Shown here: one piece after another, positions 42,344 to 53,299 of the stretch
Position numbering within the stretch: position 1 is the stretch's first letter
How the letters are laid out: each line of letters starts with the position of its first letter
Assembly: GCA_009746045.1 (NCBI GenBank)
Contig: RPFO01000103.1
Location: forward strand, 754,570 to 818,569
DNA: 64,000 nucleotides
Direction: 5' to 3'
From: Mesostigma viride
Taxonomy: Eukaryota; Streptophyta; Mesostigmatophyceae; Mesostigmatales; Mesostigmataceae
Program-made: the position numbers and the translations under genes
The notes under the pieces: generated by a model
What the model was told of the DNA's origin: nothing
The model's database searches: none
The model's input: the letters and a program-made list of their open reading frames with translations, nothing else

Positions 42344-43313
42344 GAGGCCTCAACAGCCCCAGCCCCAGCAGCCACAGCCCCAGCAGCCACAGCCCCAGCA
42401 GCCACAGCCCCAGCAGCCACAGCCCCAGCAGCCACGCCCTGGCAACAGCACGGAGCCTCGCCCTGTGAATGCCACGGCGGGCCCTCGCCCGAACGGCACG
42501 GAGCCTCGCCCTGGCAACGACACTAACTTCCGCCCCGGCAACGGCACGGAGCCTCGCCCTGGCAACGACACCAACTTCCGCAATGGCACTGACTCCCGCA
42601 ATGGCACCCGCCCGGAGCCCAACCCCTCCCCCTCCCAGATCCTCTTTGCGCAGAGCTGCGTGGTTGATGGCGTGACCAGCCTGGATGGCGTGGACTTGAC
42701 CGGCAAGGTCACGTACGTGGCGCCTGAGGTCGGCGTGGTGTCACTTCCGGCCGTGCGGCTGCGTGCGGTGCTGGGTGCGGGCGAGGCGCCGTACTACGAC
42801 ATCTCGGTCACGTGCAGCGTGGACACGAACGTCGACGAGGCGGTCAGCGAAATCGTCACCATCAGCCGCGTCGTGCGCGTGCGCGTTGTCGGCAACTTCA
42901 CGGGCGCTGGGTCGGGCGTCAACGCGGCGATGATGGAGGACGTCATCGTGGCGGATGCCAGCGGAGGCGACATCGTGGCGATGGCGGCGGTCGCGGAGGA
43001 CGTGGCCGTGGAGGCCGAGTCTGGCGATAACACGTCGAGTGGTGGTGACGGTGGCAGCAGCAGCAGCCTCAAGATCATCGTGGCATCCAGCGTTGCGGGT
43101 GCAGGCGTTGCCGCAATGGCTGCCCTGGCCGTGCTGGTGCACCGCCGCCGCGCGGCAGCCGCCGCATTCAATGGGCAGGCAGTTGCCGTGCCGGCTGCAA
43201 TGGTCAAGTCCGGGACACCTCAGGGCGGCCTGTGGTCGCACCCGACATCTCCGGACGCGTCTTTGGTGGCAAACGAGGCCAGTGTGGCCACGATACGTGC
43301 CACCATGGTGTAA
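40967..43313 (+). CDS. Membrane-anchored class I-like heme peroxidase 2
   Basis: Exons 40967-41272 and 41457-43313 join in phase 0 to give 720 aa. Order: signal peptide (residues 1-28), peroxidase domain with distal RLGFH (Arg60, His64), proximal His192 and Trp 16 residues later, then a stalk of QPQPQ repeats, then a block with many N-x-T glycosylation sequons (NST, NAT, NGT, NDT). A conserved C-terminal domain (containing VRLRAVLGAGEAPYYDI), one membrane segment (about 640-662) and HRRRAAA follow. The intron position is identical to paralogue 1. The central 380 bp of exon 2 is almost the same at nucleotide level as paralogue 1, while both ends differ strongly. The role is probably peroxide removal or wall modification at the cell surface. 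Confidence 0.88.
42280..42440 (+). repeat. Coding CAGCCC/CAG repeat of the peroxidase 2 stalk
   Basis: CAGCCC and CAG units encode QPQPQ then polyQ then QPQQPQ repeats. The position matches the GPGQM stalk of paralogue 1, but the sequence is unrelated, so the stalks arose or expanded independently. Confidence 0.9.
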
Positions 43314-43681
43314 TGAACATTGTTGAATAGAAGTGGTTTTGCTAGTTAGGTATAATCCAATGGGTTGACGCTTAATTAGTGGAATCTTTTATCCGGTTGT
43401 CAGTGACGTACCTTTTTTGGATAGGAAGTAAATAAAGCGGCACAAACTGGTGCAGATGCGCACCATGACGCGAATGTGTGCTCTGCTATAGAGCACCTGG
43501 ACACTAAACTTGTGAAGGAGGAAAATCCAGCCAAAATAGCCTTTTTGTAAATTATGTTATGTTATTTATTATAAGAAACTTTTATTTATTTCAAACCTAA
43601 TGGACGCAGTCAAGATTCTGAAACTTAATGCCGGTTGTCTCTTGGATAGTTAAAAAACTTTCAAGAGTATTCCAGTTCCAT
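43314..43681. other. 3' flank of peroxidase 2
   Basis: AT-rich flank with AATAAAG at about 43430, which could serve as a polyadenylation signal. No gene is seen. Confidence 0.4.
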
Positions 43682-45254
43682 TTGTTGAGCTTCGCTCATT
43701 TTATATATGACGTGTGGACGGGCTCAAAGGGGACCGACCTGCCGTAGGTAGCCTAAGACTAGCGCTTGTCACGAGGGTACTGCACCGGCCAACCCTTTTT
43801 GTGCCGAGGCTGAGTGTGGTTCCGGAGTGCAGGCCTAGGTAGCTTCTAATGTACGTCACTAGACCTTGTACCTGCGCCAGCCGCCAGGCGTGGCGCAACT
43901 GTGATGGGCAGTCAGTACACCTTGTACCTGCGCCAGCCAGCAGGCCTGCGTGGCGCAATGTGAATGATAGTCAGTACTTAAAGTGGAGTGGGGGACCGGT
44001 AGGGAGGTCTCTTTTCAGCTTCGCAACTTTATCCCAGCATTTGCTGGCAAGGTCGGCTTGCCGGTATTGCGGCTGCGCTGCATGTAAGACGATGCTATCG
44101 GCCTCTAGCCGGGCGTGGAGAGGCCTAGAATAAATTTCTTGATGTTCGCCACCAACCGTTACAGGCCACGGTAATGGCTGGTGGGTGGGGGGCTCTATGA
44201 TTTGAGTAAAAGGGTGTGATTTCCGGCGCTGGGCCCACTGTTGATTTCCCTCTACCCCTGGGTGCGGCAAGCAGCTCACCTGACACTGGGGGAGCTGGCG
44301 GACAACGTCAGGGAAGGAGCCATACAGCCCAGGGCCAGCGGCTACGGTGGAAAGAATCACAGGTGGAGGCGAATCTGCCACGTGGAGATGGCTAGCGCGG
44401 GGTGCCAGGGTAGCCCATAACTGCCAGGAGCCTGACAGCGGACCCGATCTTTCGGCCTGTGGCCAGACGGGAGTTTCGGGGAGGATGTGGGGCTGGAGCA
44501 AATCTTGGTGGGACAAGCGCGCTCTTCATCCTTGCCCAGTTTTTTAGCAAAGAATGCTCGCCTGGCGGGGCTGAAATTCTGGCTGTTTTATCGCCTTTGT
44601 TTTTATCCTGTATGATGCATTCTATGAAAGGCAATAAAGAGTTCGGTTCAGCCAGGGGGGCATATCAATGCCATAAAAATTTCCTACAAAAACACAAGCC
44701 CTGGTCGGGGCTTTGGCCAAGCAGTTTCCAAGCCAAGGCCGCCTTGGTAGCCGGGTAGAGGGCCTAGCTATTGCCACAATGGCTTCAATGCCGGGAAATC
44801 CCAGCCTCAGGGGTGGGGCTGGTGATGGGTCCTGGGCTGTGAGAGACGGTCCTGGGGCGTAAGGCCTATATAATGAGCAGCCGCTGGAAACCGCCCCCCT
44901 GACGGGGGGAACGACATGGGTTGCTGCCCTGCGTCCGCCGGGATTAAACCGTAGCGGCAACACGGGGGCGGCAGTACAGCCGGGGCAGCGTGCGGGAGGG
45001 GGGACATGGGCGGAAAGAAACTCGCCAGCCTTAATTGGCGACAGCCTTGGTGGCCAGGTAGAAGGTGTGGGGGCAACACCTTGTGTTCAAGCTATGCTGG
45101 GCCCCCAGCATGGTGCTACAATAACCAACTTGATAATGATGTGCACTGGGTTTGAAGGTGTGGTATAGGCTGTCCGTATAAAGCCTAGCACACAAATTAA
45201 ATGTAAAATAAATGTTTCTCTTGCATGTGGTGGGAAGGATCGAACTCCAATGGA
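43682..45254 (+). repeat. Tandem dispersed-type unit, copy 1 (empty site)
   Basis: It begins TTTGTTGAGCTTCGCTCATTTT and ends GGAAGGATCGAACTCCAATGG. Copy 2 (45275-46600) has both edges. Shared internal blocks include CTTGTCACGAGGGTACTGCA and AACCAACTTGATAATGATGT. At 43975-43976 the sequence reads GTCAG-TA-CTTAAAGTGG, the uninterrupted form of the site filled by the MITE in copy 2. No protein family was recognised. Confidence 0.8.
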
Positions 45255-45274
45255 CCAAAAACAAGAAATGTATT

Positions 45275-46600
45275 TGTTGAGCTTTGCTCATTTTAAATAT
45301 CACGCTTGGACGTACGGGCTCAACTTTAGGGGACTGACCTGCCGTAGGTTGCGTAAGACTAGCGCTTGTCACGAGGGTACTGCACCGGCCGGCCCTTTTT
45401 GTGCCGAGGCTGAGTGTGGTTCCGGAGTGCAGGCCTAGGTAGCTTCTAACGTACGTCACTAGACCTTGTACCTGCCGGCCAGCCGCCAGGCGTGGCGCAA
45501 CTGTGATGGGCAGTCAGTACACCTTGTACCTGCGCCAGCCGGCAGGCCTGCGTGGCGCAATGTGAATGATAGTCAGTACAGTCATTCCTGCGTTAAGTTA
45601 CGATTCTTATTAAGGAACCTTACGTTCCCGCGTTAAGTTACGACGCCGAAGTGTGGGCGGCGACCGTAACTTAAGCCTGGTTGCCATCGTAACTTAACGT
45701 GGTATTGAGCCAAACTGTAGTAGGCGTCAGGCTACTTTTGGCTGCGGAGGAGGCCGTTTTTGGCCTAGTCCGGACGTCCGGACTCCGGAATAGGAGACCC
45801 GATATGCTAGGATAGCTAAGTGAGACGACTCTATCTAACTATGATTGTGACGTTACAGTTTGTATAGATAGCTGAATAGGCCATCATGCTGAATGCTCTG
45901 GACACTTATTAATTAGTGGTAATTAGGCCGAGCTCGGCAGGGAACCCGGATTTCCGGAACACAGAACACTGCGTCACAGAACATAGCTGGCGCCAGGCTA
46001 CGGCAGGATGAGGCAGCTCTGCCGGATCTGAACTGAGGTGAACTAGCAAAGTCGCAGCTGCGCATCCTCGCTATCAGCCTATCACCAGAGCATCCCGCAG
46101 CGCCCAGCCTCGCCGCATCCAGAAATGGTATGAAATCCCGTACTTTGAGCGCCCTTAATAATTGATGCTGCAGCTGAATCGGGCTTGACGAGAGCTGTCG
46201 AATGCCGTATAGAAGTCTGTCAGAGTAGGAGGGGGTGGGCTGCTAGCATAATTCAGTACCGTTAAGTCACGTTCCCGCGCCAAGAATTTGACGCCAACAA
46301 GAATTTGACGGCGATTGTAACTTAACGCGGGAATGACTGTACTTAGAGTGGTGTAGGGGACGTAGGGAGGCCTCTTTTCAGCTCCCACCCACCCACCCAC
46401 CCACGCTGAGCACTAAGAGGGCAACACCTTGTGTTTGAGTTTGCTGGGCCCCCAGCATCCAGTGCTACAATAACCAACTTGATAATGATGTGCACTGACT
46501 GAGTTTGAAGGTGTGGTATAGGCTGTGGTGTATAAAGCCTAGCACACAAAAATGTAAAATAAATGTTTCTCTTGCATGGTGGGAAGGAACTCCAATGGAC
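45275..46600 (+). repeat. Tandem unit, copy 2 (carries MITE)
   Basis: This has the same edges as copy 1, but the middle of copy 1 (about 1 kb) is missing and a 761-bp MITE is present. The two copies are separated by only about 20 bp (AAAAACAAGAAATGTA). Confidence 0.8.
45579..46339. mobile_element. Tc1/mariner-type MITE with TA target duplication
   Basis: The element is 761 bp. Its ends are inverted copies of CAGTCATTCCYGCGTTAAGT plus TAC, with TA on both sides (45577-45578 and 46340-46341). The related empty site at 43975 has a single TA. The motif GCGTTAAGTTACGA recurs inside the left end, as subterminal repeats do. No transposase is present. Confidence 0.88.
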
Positions 46601-46924
46601 CTTGGATGAAAATTAAACGAGAAATTTATGTAGCTATCTCACTCAATGAAAATTAAGCTCCATGCACATCACGCGCTAATATCTGGAGCCTGCTGTAGAT
46701 CATGATCGACAGTAGCCTCTGCATGCAGAGGCCGCTTGTGGCCAAAGCACATTCTATCTCGGGTAGATAGATAGGTCACGGTTATTTGTTACTGTAATGT
46801 GCCAGTCCGCACTTCCCGAAAGATCACTACCTAGCGGTTTCCGTGCAGCCTCTAGCTAATCCGCGAATCTGCGCGCAGTGTGGCAATTACTGACGAATGT
46901 ACCAACCCTTATCGACTTTATATG
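46601..46924. other. Intergenic, no gene recognised
   Basis: Nothing recognised except short palindromes such as GATCATGATC at about 46698. Confidence 0.35.
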
Positions 46925-47113
46925 TTCATTGTGAATGATAGATTACAGAGGTGAGATGGGCATGCAACATATGTAAGGAAAAACCTGAAAAGGAGAAGAA
47001 CCCTGAAGAAATTGATAGGAATCTGACACGGACATGCATCCATTGAAGGATCACGCCAGCTGCACAAGGTGAAACTAACTACATCACAAAACTACGACAC
47101 GCAGCAACATTGC
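46925..47113 (+). repeat. Dispersed repeat interrupted by the LTR element
   Basis: This is homologous to 25733-25945 up to CAACATTGC, where the LTR begins (47114). Confidence 0.75.
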
Positions 47114-47684
47114 TGTTACGCCGCAAGCCTCGGCCGCCACCTCTACCTCTACCTGTCCTGATACTACCTAAACTAGTGAGGCTGCTTCTATATACACCCC
47201 TAGCGAAAGACGACCGAGACGAACCAGATCTCAATGCATTTACATATGTACTACTGTAATATGCCATAGACCATTTAATCAAACCCGTTTACTCCAGGAA
47301 AAGAGGAAGGAAACACAACTAAACTGCCGTGACCCAAGCTAATATGTGTTAATTCATTTAACACACGCCGAGTGACCACACAAGGAGTGGAACGTGCATA
47401 AATGGTCACCAACGGTCCAACAGGCTCGGGCCGACCTGGCCCTCGCCTGCAGAAACACAGAAACACAAGCAGGTGCACAGATGCACGCCTGTCCACTACA
47501 TTCTACAAAAGGATAAGGACCACTAATATAGTACGCGGCGCGGCGCCCAAAGGCACCCACTATACCACAGTACTGTTACGGGGACAATCATGTCCAAACT
47601 AGAACTGCACGTAACCTAGGAACAACCGAGGCCAAGGACCTAATTTACGTCCGTAACTACAACGAATTGTTACGCGACGTAACA
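47114..47684 (-). repeat. 3' LTR of the chromovirus, 571 bp
   Basis: It starts TGTTACG and ends CGTAACA on either strand, the inverted ends expected of an LTR. Its internal edge abuts a polypurine tract, and its outer edge interrupts a dispersed repeat. The second LTR is outside the window, so identity and target duplication cannot be checked here. Confidence 0.85.
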
Positions 47685-47697
47685 CCTCTCCCCCCAC
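47685..47697 (-). promoter_or_regulatory. Polypurine tract for plus-strand DNA priming
   Basis: On the - strand GTGGGGGGAGAGG lies directly before the LTR TGTTACG, the position required for the polypurine primer. Confidence 0.75.
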
Positions 47698-48061
47698 AAA
47701 AGGTAGGGAGCCCTCTCCCTACGCAGAGAGGGGGGAACCAAAGGGGTAGGAAAATAATCCTAACGCACCCAACACATACCAACACCATCGATAGACCATC
47801 CCAGATACAAAGCACCAATAGTTCACACGGTCTCCACCACCACGCCGGGTGATGTAGGGTTAGCCAGCACCAAGCCTGGTGGTAGGTTCCCCTAACTGCC
47901 TGGAACGGAGTCCTGGCCGGGGGGGACGGCACTGGGCAGGACACACAGAGTAAACACATCAGCGCTAAGGACCAAGAACAGCCAACCAACTGGCCAGAAT
48001 ATGAGGGCGACTCTACATACCGGAGGGACAACACCCTCAGGTCGGGCCTAAGGCCCTCTAT

Positions 48062-49496
48062 CTAGTGGCCATCCGTCTGATAAGTGCCACGAGAGGCCAG
48101 CAGGACCTCCAGGTAGGCCTGGTAGTGAGCCACATCCTCAACATTGTCATGCCTATCTACCGTGAGGAAAACATCGGCCCACACGCCGTCAGGAAAGAGG
48201 CCCAGGAAGGCCCAGTAATACCTATGCTGCGTGAGGACGACCTGGCCACGGGCCCAGTCCAGAAAGCCACAGGCAAAGAGGCGAAGGAAAGGCTCTACCG
48301 CGATCAGGCAAAGGGCCCGCAGGAGGAGGCGATGATACCGAATCCGAGGGCGCATACCCGTCGGGAAGAACAGGTCCACCAGGGGCTCCACATTGGACGG
48401 CCACAACCGGATGTGCCGAACCTCGCGGGAGCGCCACCGACGAACACACTGTCGCGACCCGAATGTCTCTAGGTAGTCGCTGGCACGAGGAGGAGGGTGA
48501 CCGCGGGAGTCTAGACCCTGGCCCGGGATAGGCGCCGGGCGGCGGGCATCCCACTCAAGGATGGGCTGGAGGACCGTAGTGTACGCCGCACCCGGCACCG
48601 CAGGAAACTCTACTGTAAGGGCATCCGAAGCCATAATGCCCAGAGGGGGAGGGTAAGCCCACTGAAACCCACCGTAGGTGTCTAAATCGTTGTGGCGCCT
48701 CGCCCAGCGATACAGGACGCGCCGGACCAGGATCTCACCCTCGAACACCGGATCAGCTAAAATAACCATGTCGAACGGAGGCCGATCAGTCTCAATGGGT
48801 AGGCCACGATCCCGGCCGGGGCGCCCGACACACCTGGGAGAACCCATAAGACATGGGAGAGATGGCAAGCTCAGCAGAGGCGCGCGGCAGGTCACACTGT
48901 CGGCAGGCGAGTGCGGACATACCATACCCCGGAATGGGCGTGTCACGCGACTCCGGCGTCGCGTGCACCACAGAAGGAGCCCTGTCCCGATCACCCTGGG
49001 ACAATTCCCTAAGGGAATCGGCAGCGCGGGTGGCGCGAGGATCCTGACCGGTGGACCGAACAACCGCGGCCAAAGACCGCGAGGTCGAAGGAGGAGGGAC
49101 CGGAGCAGGGGCTGACGCAGGGGCAGGAGCCGACACCGCCGCAGGGGGCACTGGTAAAACAGGAGGTCGCGCCGGACCTGAAGCCAGAGGGGGCCGTGAC
49201 GGACCCGCCAACGACGCAGGCGCGCCGGTCTCCGTTGCCGGTGCACCCTCAGGCCACATGTTAAAAATGGGGCCCGTAGGGACAGGCAGGCCTGCATAAG
49301 ATTGACTACCATCCAGGCTCCAGTCAGGAACCGGAATCCTCTGCGGAGGACCACCCTCCCAAAGTCTGGGAAGCCCGCTAGTATCGCCAAAGAAGCCCCG
49401 CGACGTCTGCGCCTGAGCGGGAGGAGGCTCGGAAGCAGCGACGGAGGGCGAGCTAACAGGGGCAGGAGACTCCCGCGTAGGCGCAGGTACAGGGGC
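48062..49496 (-). pseudogene. Chromovirus ORF3, 3' part (frameshifted)
   Basis: After the insertion junction a Pro/Ala-rich frame runs AAPVPAPTRESPAPV to FNMWPEGAPATETG and stops at about 48792. From about 48840 a different frame continues with GRPGRDRGLPIETDRPPFDM, FQWAYPPPLGIMASDALTVE and YYWAFLGLFPDGVWADVFL, ending at 48062. The second part has balanced composition and looks like a real folded domain, but I do not recognise it. The frame change is near TTCTCCCAGGTGTGT, which also resembles a splice site. Confidence 0.5.
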
Positions 49497-50159
49497 AGCT
49501 CACGTAGGTGGGACGCGAGTGGAACACTTTTCACCTAGGAGAGACACCAGGTTCAGGTACGTGGAACAGCCATGTTTCAGGTATTCATGTAAGTGGGACA
49601 GGGTAGCTTTCAAAATTCAGTGTGGTGGGACAGTTACATGTTCAAAATTCAGGTCGGTGGGACAGGCAAATTTTCAATTACATGTAGGTGGGACACATGT
49701 TCATACACATACAAAACACAGGTTGGTGGGACATGTCCCACCGAGTTGTGTGGCATGGATGTGTAACACCTATAATGCGCTAGTTTCAGCTATACTGTCT
49801 GCACTCGTTTCAGTGCTATATAAACTGTGTCGGAAAGGTCACGGCAAGCCCTACCTAGCCTATTCAAGGTGTGCCAGAAATACGGCAGGCGGGTGCGATT
49901 ATTAATGACGCAACCGGCAACCCTAATACCTCCGTTTACAACATGATGGCCAGATATTAAAAACATGAAGGGCAGTTGGGCCCACAGGGAAAAGTCTACA
50001 TCGCAACAAGGCACCATGCGACTCCGTAGTCAGCGATCACAAACGTTTGCTTCACCCTTTCCGTGCGCTTCTGCTCATGCTGTTTAGGGTACCTGCACAT
50101 AAGAAACGTGCCAAGACACACAACCACACACCATAATAATGCATTACAAATGCGAAGTA

Positions 50160-50320
50160 CAATGTTGTTGTTGTTGGTGGTGGTTGTTGTTGTTGTGGTG
50201 GTGGTGGCGGCGGCGGCGGCGGTACATGGTGGTGGTGGGGGTGGGGGTTGGGGTGGGGGTGGGGGTGTGGGGGTGTGGGGGGTGGGGGGTGCGTCCCTGT
50301 GTTGTGGTGCGTGTGCGTGT
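50160..50320 (+). repeat. GTTGTTG / GGTGGTGG / GGGGGT simple repeats
   Basis: A low-complexity G/T tract flows into GATGTGTGATG repeats up to about 50425. Noncoding. Confidence 0.9.
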
Positions 50321-50618
50321 GACAGTGCATATGTACGCGTGATGTGTGATGGGTGATGTGTGATGTGCGATGTGTGATGGGTGATGTGTGATCGATGTGT
50401 GATGTGTGATGTGTGTGTGCTCATACGCCTACTAATATGTTGGCCCATTTGATCATGCCGACGTGACCTGTCGCATGTGTGCGGTAGACATATGTACTGC
50501 ATGCTACCTAGTCACACATGGCATGGGTTTGCAGAGTTACATACAGAGTGTACATTCTTGTCACATAAATGGTCCAGTATATCTTGGAGCCAAATGCATG
50601 CAACCCATGCAACGATAC

Positions 50619-50975
50619 TTACTTGACCACCATGCGCCAGTGGTTGTCATACTTCTTTGCATACGGGTCCTGTGGGTCAGGGTTTCCGTAGTACGTCAGG
50701 CCGTCACCATACAAGGTGAAAACCTGGTATTTGGCCCAGTCCGCCGTTGTCAGCACCTCGGCATGCTTTGCCACAGTGCGCTGTGGCGGAAGCTCGAGAG
50801 GAGGGAGAGAAGGCTTGGACTTTTTCTTGGCTGGGCGGGTGGCCTGATCCGTTGGTGGTGGTGCTCCCGCGGCTGGGTTGCCGACCCCTGCTGCCCCCAC
50901 CTGGTCGGCTGCCCCCCCCTTCCCACCACGTCAGCTGCCTCACATCCGGCCTTGTCCCAGGTTGCCTTCACTGCT
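50619..50975 (-). CDS. Hypothetical exon in the 5.3 kb transposon
   Basis: A frame with KPSLPPLELPPQRTVAKHAE and AKYQVFTLYGDGLTYYGNPD ends in MVVK directly before a GTAAGT donor. The upstream part KATWDKAGCEAADVVGRG is in another frame across a run of seven G, so one indel is likely. It may belong with the helix-turn-helix exon at 51269-51592 on the same strand. Family not recognised. Confidence 0.35.
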
Positions 50976-51268
50976 CCAGCCTTCTTGCATCATGAGCAAT
51001 ATCTTTCAAATAAAGGGGGGGCAGCTGGGATATCGCCAAGAAATGAGCAAGACTGCTAGTTTCCAACCCTTACATAATTCATGATCACCCGTTGCTGGGT
51101 GGTTACGCTGCATCATTTGGCTGCATGCAACGAAGAAGACCATTACATACTTTCGGCTCTTCCACGTCAAATTCTCACGGGGCCGGGCTGCATGCATACT
51201 CATGAAACAATCGAAACTCAGCAAACTAGTGCGACATGTACAAAATGCAGCAGGAAAAATACCGACAA

Positions 51269-51592
51269 TTATGATGGAAATAAACTTACGCGCACAAGCG
51301 CGCGGTTGACCATGTACCCCTTGCTCCGATACTCGCGAATCTCAGTGGCCACCTCTTTCTCCACCAAGGGAAACTTGGCCGTAGTCGGGTTTCTGACACG
51401 ACTTGGGCACTTCTTCCCCGCTAGCTTGGGGTTGTCTGCTGCAGCCTTGATGGCCGCCTCCTCTGTGAGCATGCGGTTGAAGGTTGAAATCGGGATGGGG
51501 GGGTCGCTAGTTTTGCAGAATTGGCGCTGCGACAATCCGCTCTCGTGAAAGGCGTCCAGAATCTTCCGCTTGGTGCGCATATCCCTGAACAT
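51269..51592 (-). CDS. CENP-B/Tc5-type helix-turn-helix exon
   Basis: About 100 residues read RTKRKILDAFHESGLSQRQF, then STFNRML, then FPLVEKEVATEIREYRSKGY and MVNRALVR, stopping at a GTAAGT donor. Two helix-turn-helix units, the second starting at a Pro-Leu-x-Glu, match the paired DNA-binding domains of pogo/Tigger transposases and CENP-B. The upstream exon is uncertain: an ORF with MSPRTREKQLRQAGL ends at a good donor but in the wrong phase. The DDE catalytic part is absent. Confidence 0.5.
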   Translation of the reverse strand: MFRDMRTKRKILDAFHESGLSQRQFCKTSDPPIPISTFNRMLTEEAAIKAAADNPKLAGKKCPSRVRNPTTAKFPLVEKEVATEIREYRSKGYMVNRALVRVSLFPS

Positions 51593-52119
51593 GTAATTTC
51601 ATCTCGCGGCGCACGGCTTACTTTTTCGCCCTTGTCAGCTGGTTTGTCGGAGTTAACCAGCCCCGCTTCTGATGCCGTGGTTAGCCCTGCCTGTCGTAGT
51701 TGCTTTTCCCTCGTCCTCGGTGACATGCGGCACAAGAAAGCTTGCAGGTCCAGACCTGCGGGGGCCGGGCATCACGCGAGCCGCCGACAGCTGGCCCTGC
51801 GGATGATGGACTGCACTCCGGCTCGCCTGACCCGCTCGCCATAGCGGCTCACCGTATATAGTTAGAGACCTCAGACCACGGATGCAGTCACGTGTTCAAT
51901 AATTAGTTAATTGATCATTAACTGATGCAGCTGACTAGCACTCTCTAACAAAAGTCACGTGCCAACGTACTGTACGTAGCCAGCGTGTGCCTCTCTCACC
52001 TCCTTACAGTATACCATGTTAATTACGCCGGCAGAAGGGGAATTCATAAGGTGGGGCGCCTACAGTGCCACGTGTACTGATGTACGGTTATTGTGGATGC
52101 GACAGCCCACCGACCAACA

Positions 52120-52440
52120 CAGCAAGGTGGGCCACCTGTTCCACGTACTCAGATTTTGGAAGAGCCAGTCCCACCAACGCAGCAACTCAACGCAGCAAGG
52201 TGGGGCACCTGTTCCACGTACTCAGATTTTGGATGGGACTGTTCCACCTACGCAGCAAGGTGGGGCACCTGTTCCTCGTACTCAGATTTTGGATGGGACT
52301 GTTCCACATACGCAGCAAGGTGGGCCACATGTTCCACGTACTCGGATTTTGGATGGGACTGTCCCACCTACGCGGCAAGGTGGGGCACCTGTTCCACGTA
52401 CTCAGATTGTGGTTGAGACCGTCCCACAGGCGCATACAGC
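52120..52440 (+). repeat. 60-bp minisatellite, about 5 copies
   Basis: CAAGGTGGGGCACCTGTTCC, ACGTACTCAGATTTTGGATG and GGACTGTTCCACCTACG recur every 60 bp. Downstream to 52575 a second repeat carries ACCGTCCCACTTTCACGGCT. Both contain the GTCCCAC/GGTGGGAC motif found at the transposon ends. Confidence 0.85.
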
Positions 52441-52798
52441 CCACTTCCACGGCTACGTGGTACGCGAACCGTCCCACTTTCACGGCTAAGTGGTACGCGA
52501 ACCGTCCCACTTTCACGGCTACGTAGTACGCAAACGTCCCACTTCCACGTGGTGTGGGAACAGCCCAAGTACCCGTGAGGCGGTGTACTGTACTGTGTAC
52601 ATATACACACAAGTGGTCACATATCACTACCAAGACCTATATTTCACTACACCGCACATACGTATTGTATATAATTCGACGTGGCTTTATTATCAGGTAT
52701 CGTTAACTGCATAAATACTTGCACTACGTGAGCAGCTAGCGGTACAATATAGCTTGTTTTTCTTCTTGAAACAATGGATTAAAGCGCTTCATCATGGT

Positions 52799-53296
52799 TC
52801 AGAGGCAGATTCGGAGGCTGCTTATGAGGCAGCTTCCGGGGCCTCTACACCGGTGAAGGTCCAGCCCAGCGTTGATGTTGATGATGAGTTGAACTCCACC
52901 CCAGACCTAGCGTCCTCTACAAATGATGAGGACATAAGTACCAAGGCATCGCCTTCAGGTCTTACAGTGATCCAGGAAGAACAACCAGCTTCTGCATCCT
53001 TGGCTTCTGAGACTCACAACCGGCAAGGGAATGAAGCGGAGGCCGTTTTGGCAAGAACAGATTCCGGGGGGTCTTCAGATTCCGGGGATTCGGAGAAGTT
53101 TTGGAAGCTGGTGCGCACCCAGAAAGGCATTCTCTTACCGACCAAGAAGCCGGGGCAGTTTCTACACGTCGCAGCTGGTTCAAGCTCTGAGCCCAGCGAT
53201 TCAAGTTCTGAGGATAATGAAGGGAATTCCAGTGACGAAGAGTGGTCCGTGGACGTCAGCTCTGGTCAACCCGATGTCGGTTCTTTGCAAATATGA
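52799..53296 (+). CDS. Acidic Ser-rich terminal exon (hypothetical)
   Basis: A frame without any Met runs ADSEAAYEAASGAS, then EKFWKLVRTQKGILLPTKKP, then SSSEPSDSSSEDNEGNSSDE and a stop. CATGGTTCAG just before it is a possible acceptor, so it would be a last exon. Acidic tails occur in some pogo-type transposases, but the strand is opposite to the helix-turn-helix exon. Function unknown. Confidence 0.35.
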   Translation, partial: SEADSEAAYEAASGASTPVKVQPSVDVDDELNSTPDLASSTNDEDISTKASPSGLTVIQEEQPASASLASETHNRQGNEAEAVLARTDSGGSSDSGDSEKFWKLVRTQKGILLPTKKPGQFLHVAAGSSSEPSDSSSEDNEGNSSDEEWSVDVSSGQPDVGSLQI

Positions 53297-53299
53297 CTG

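Noticed and set aside
41412-42353. 313-aa open frame antisense to peroxidase 2
   Set aside because: Same GC-rich shadow effect. It resembles the antisense frame of paralogue 1 only because the sense strands are homologous.
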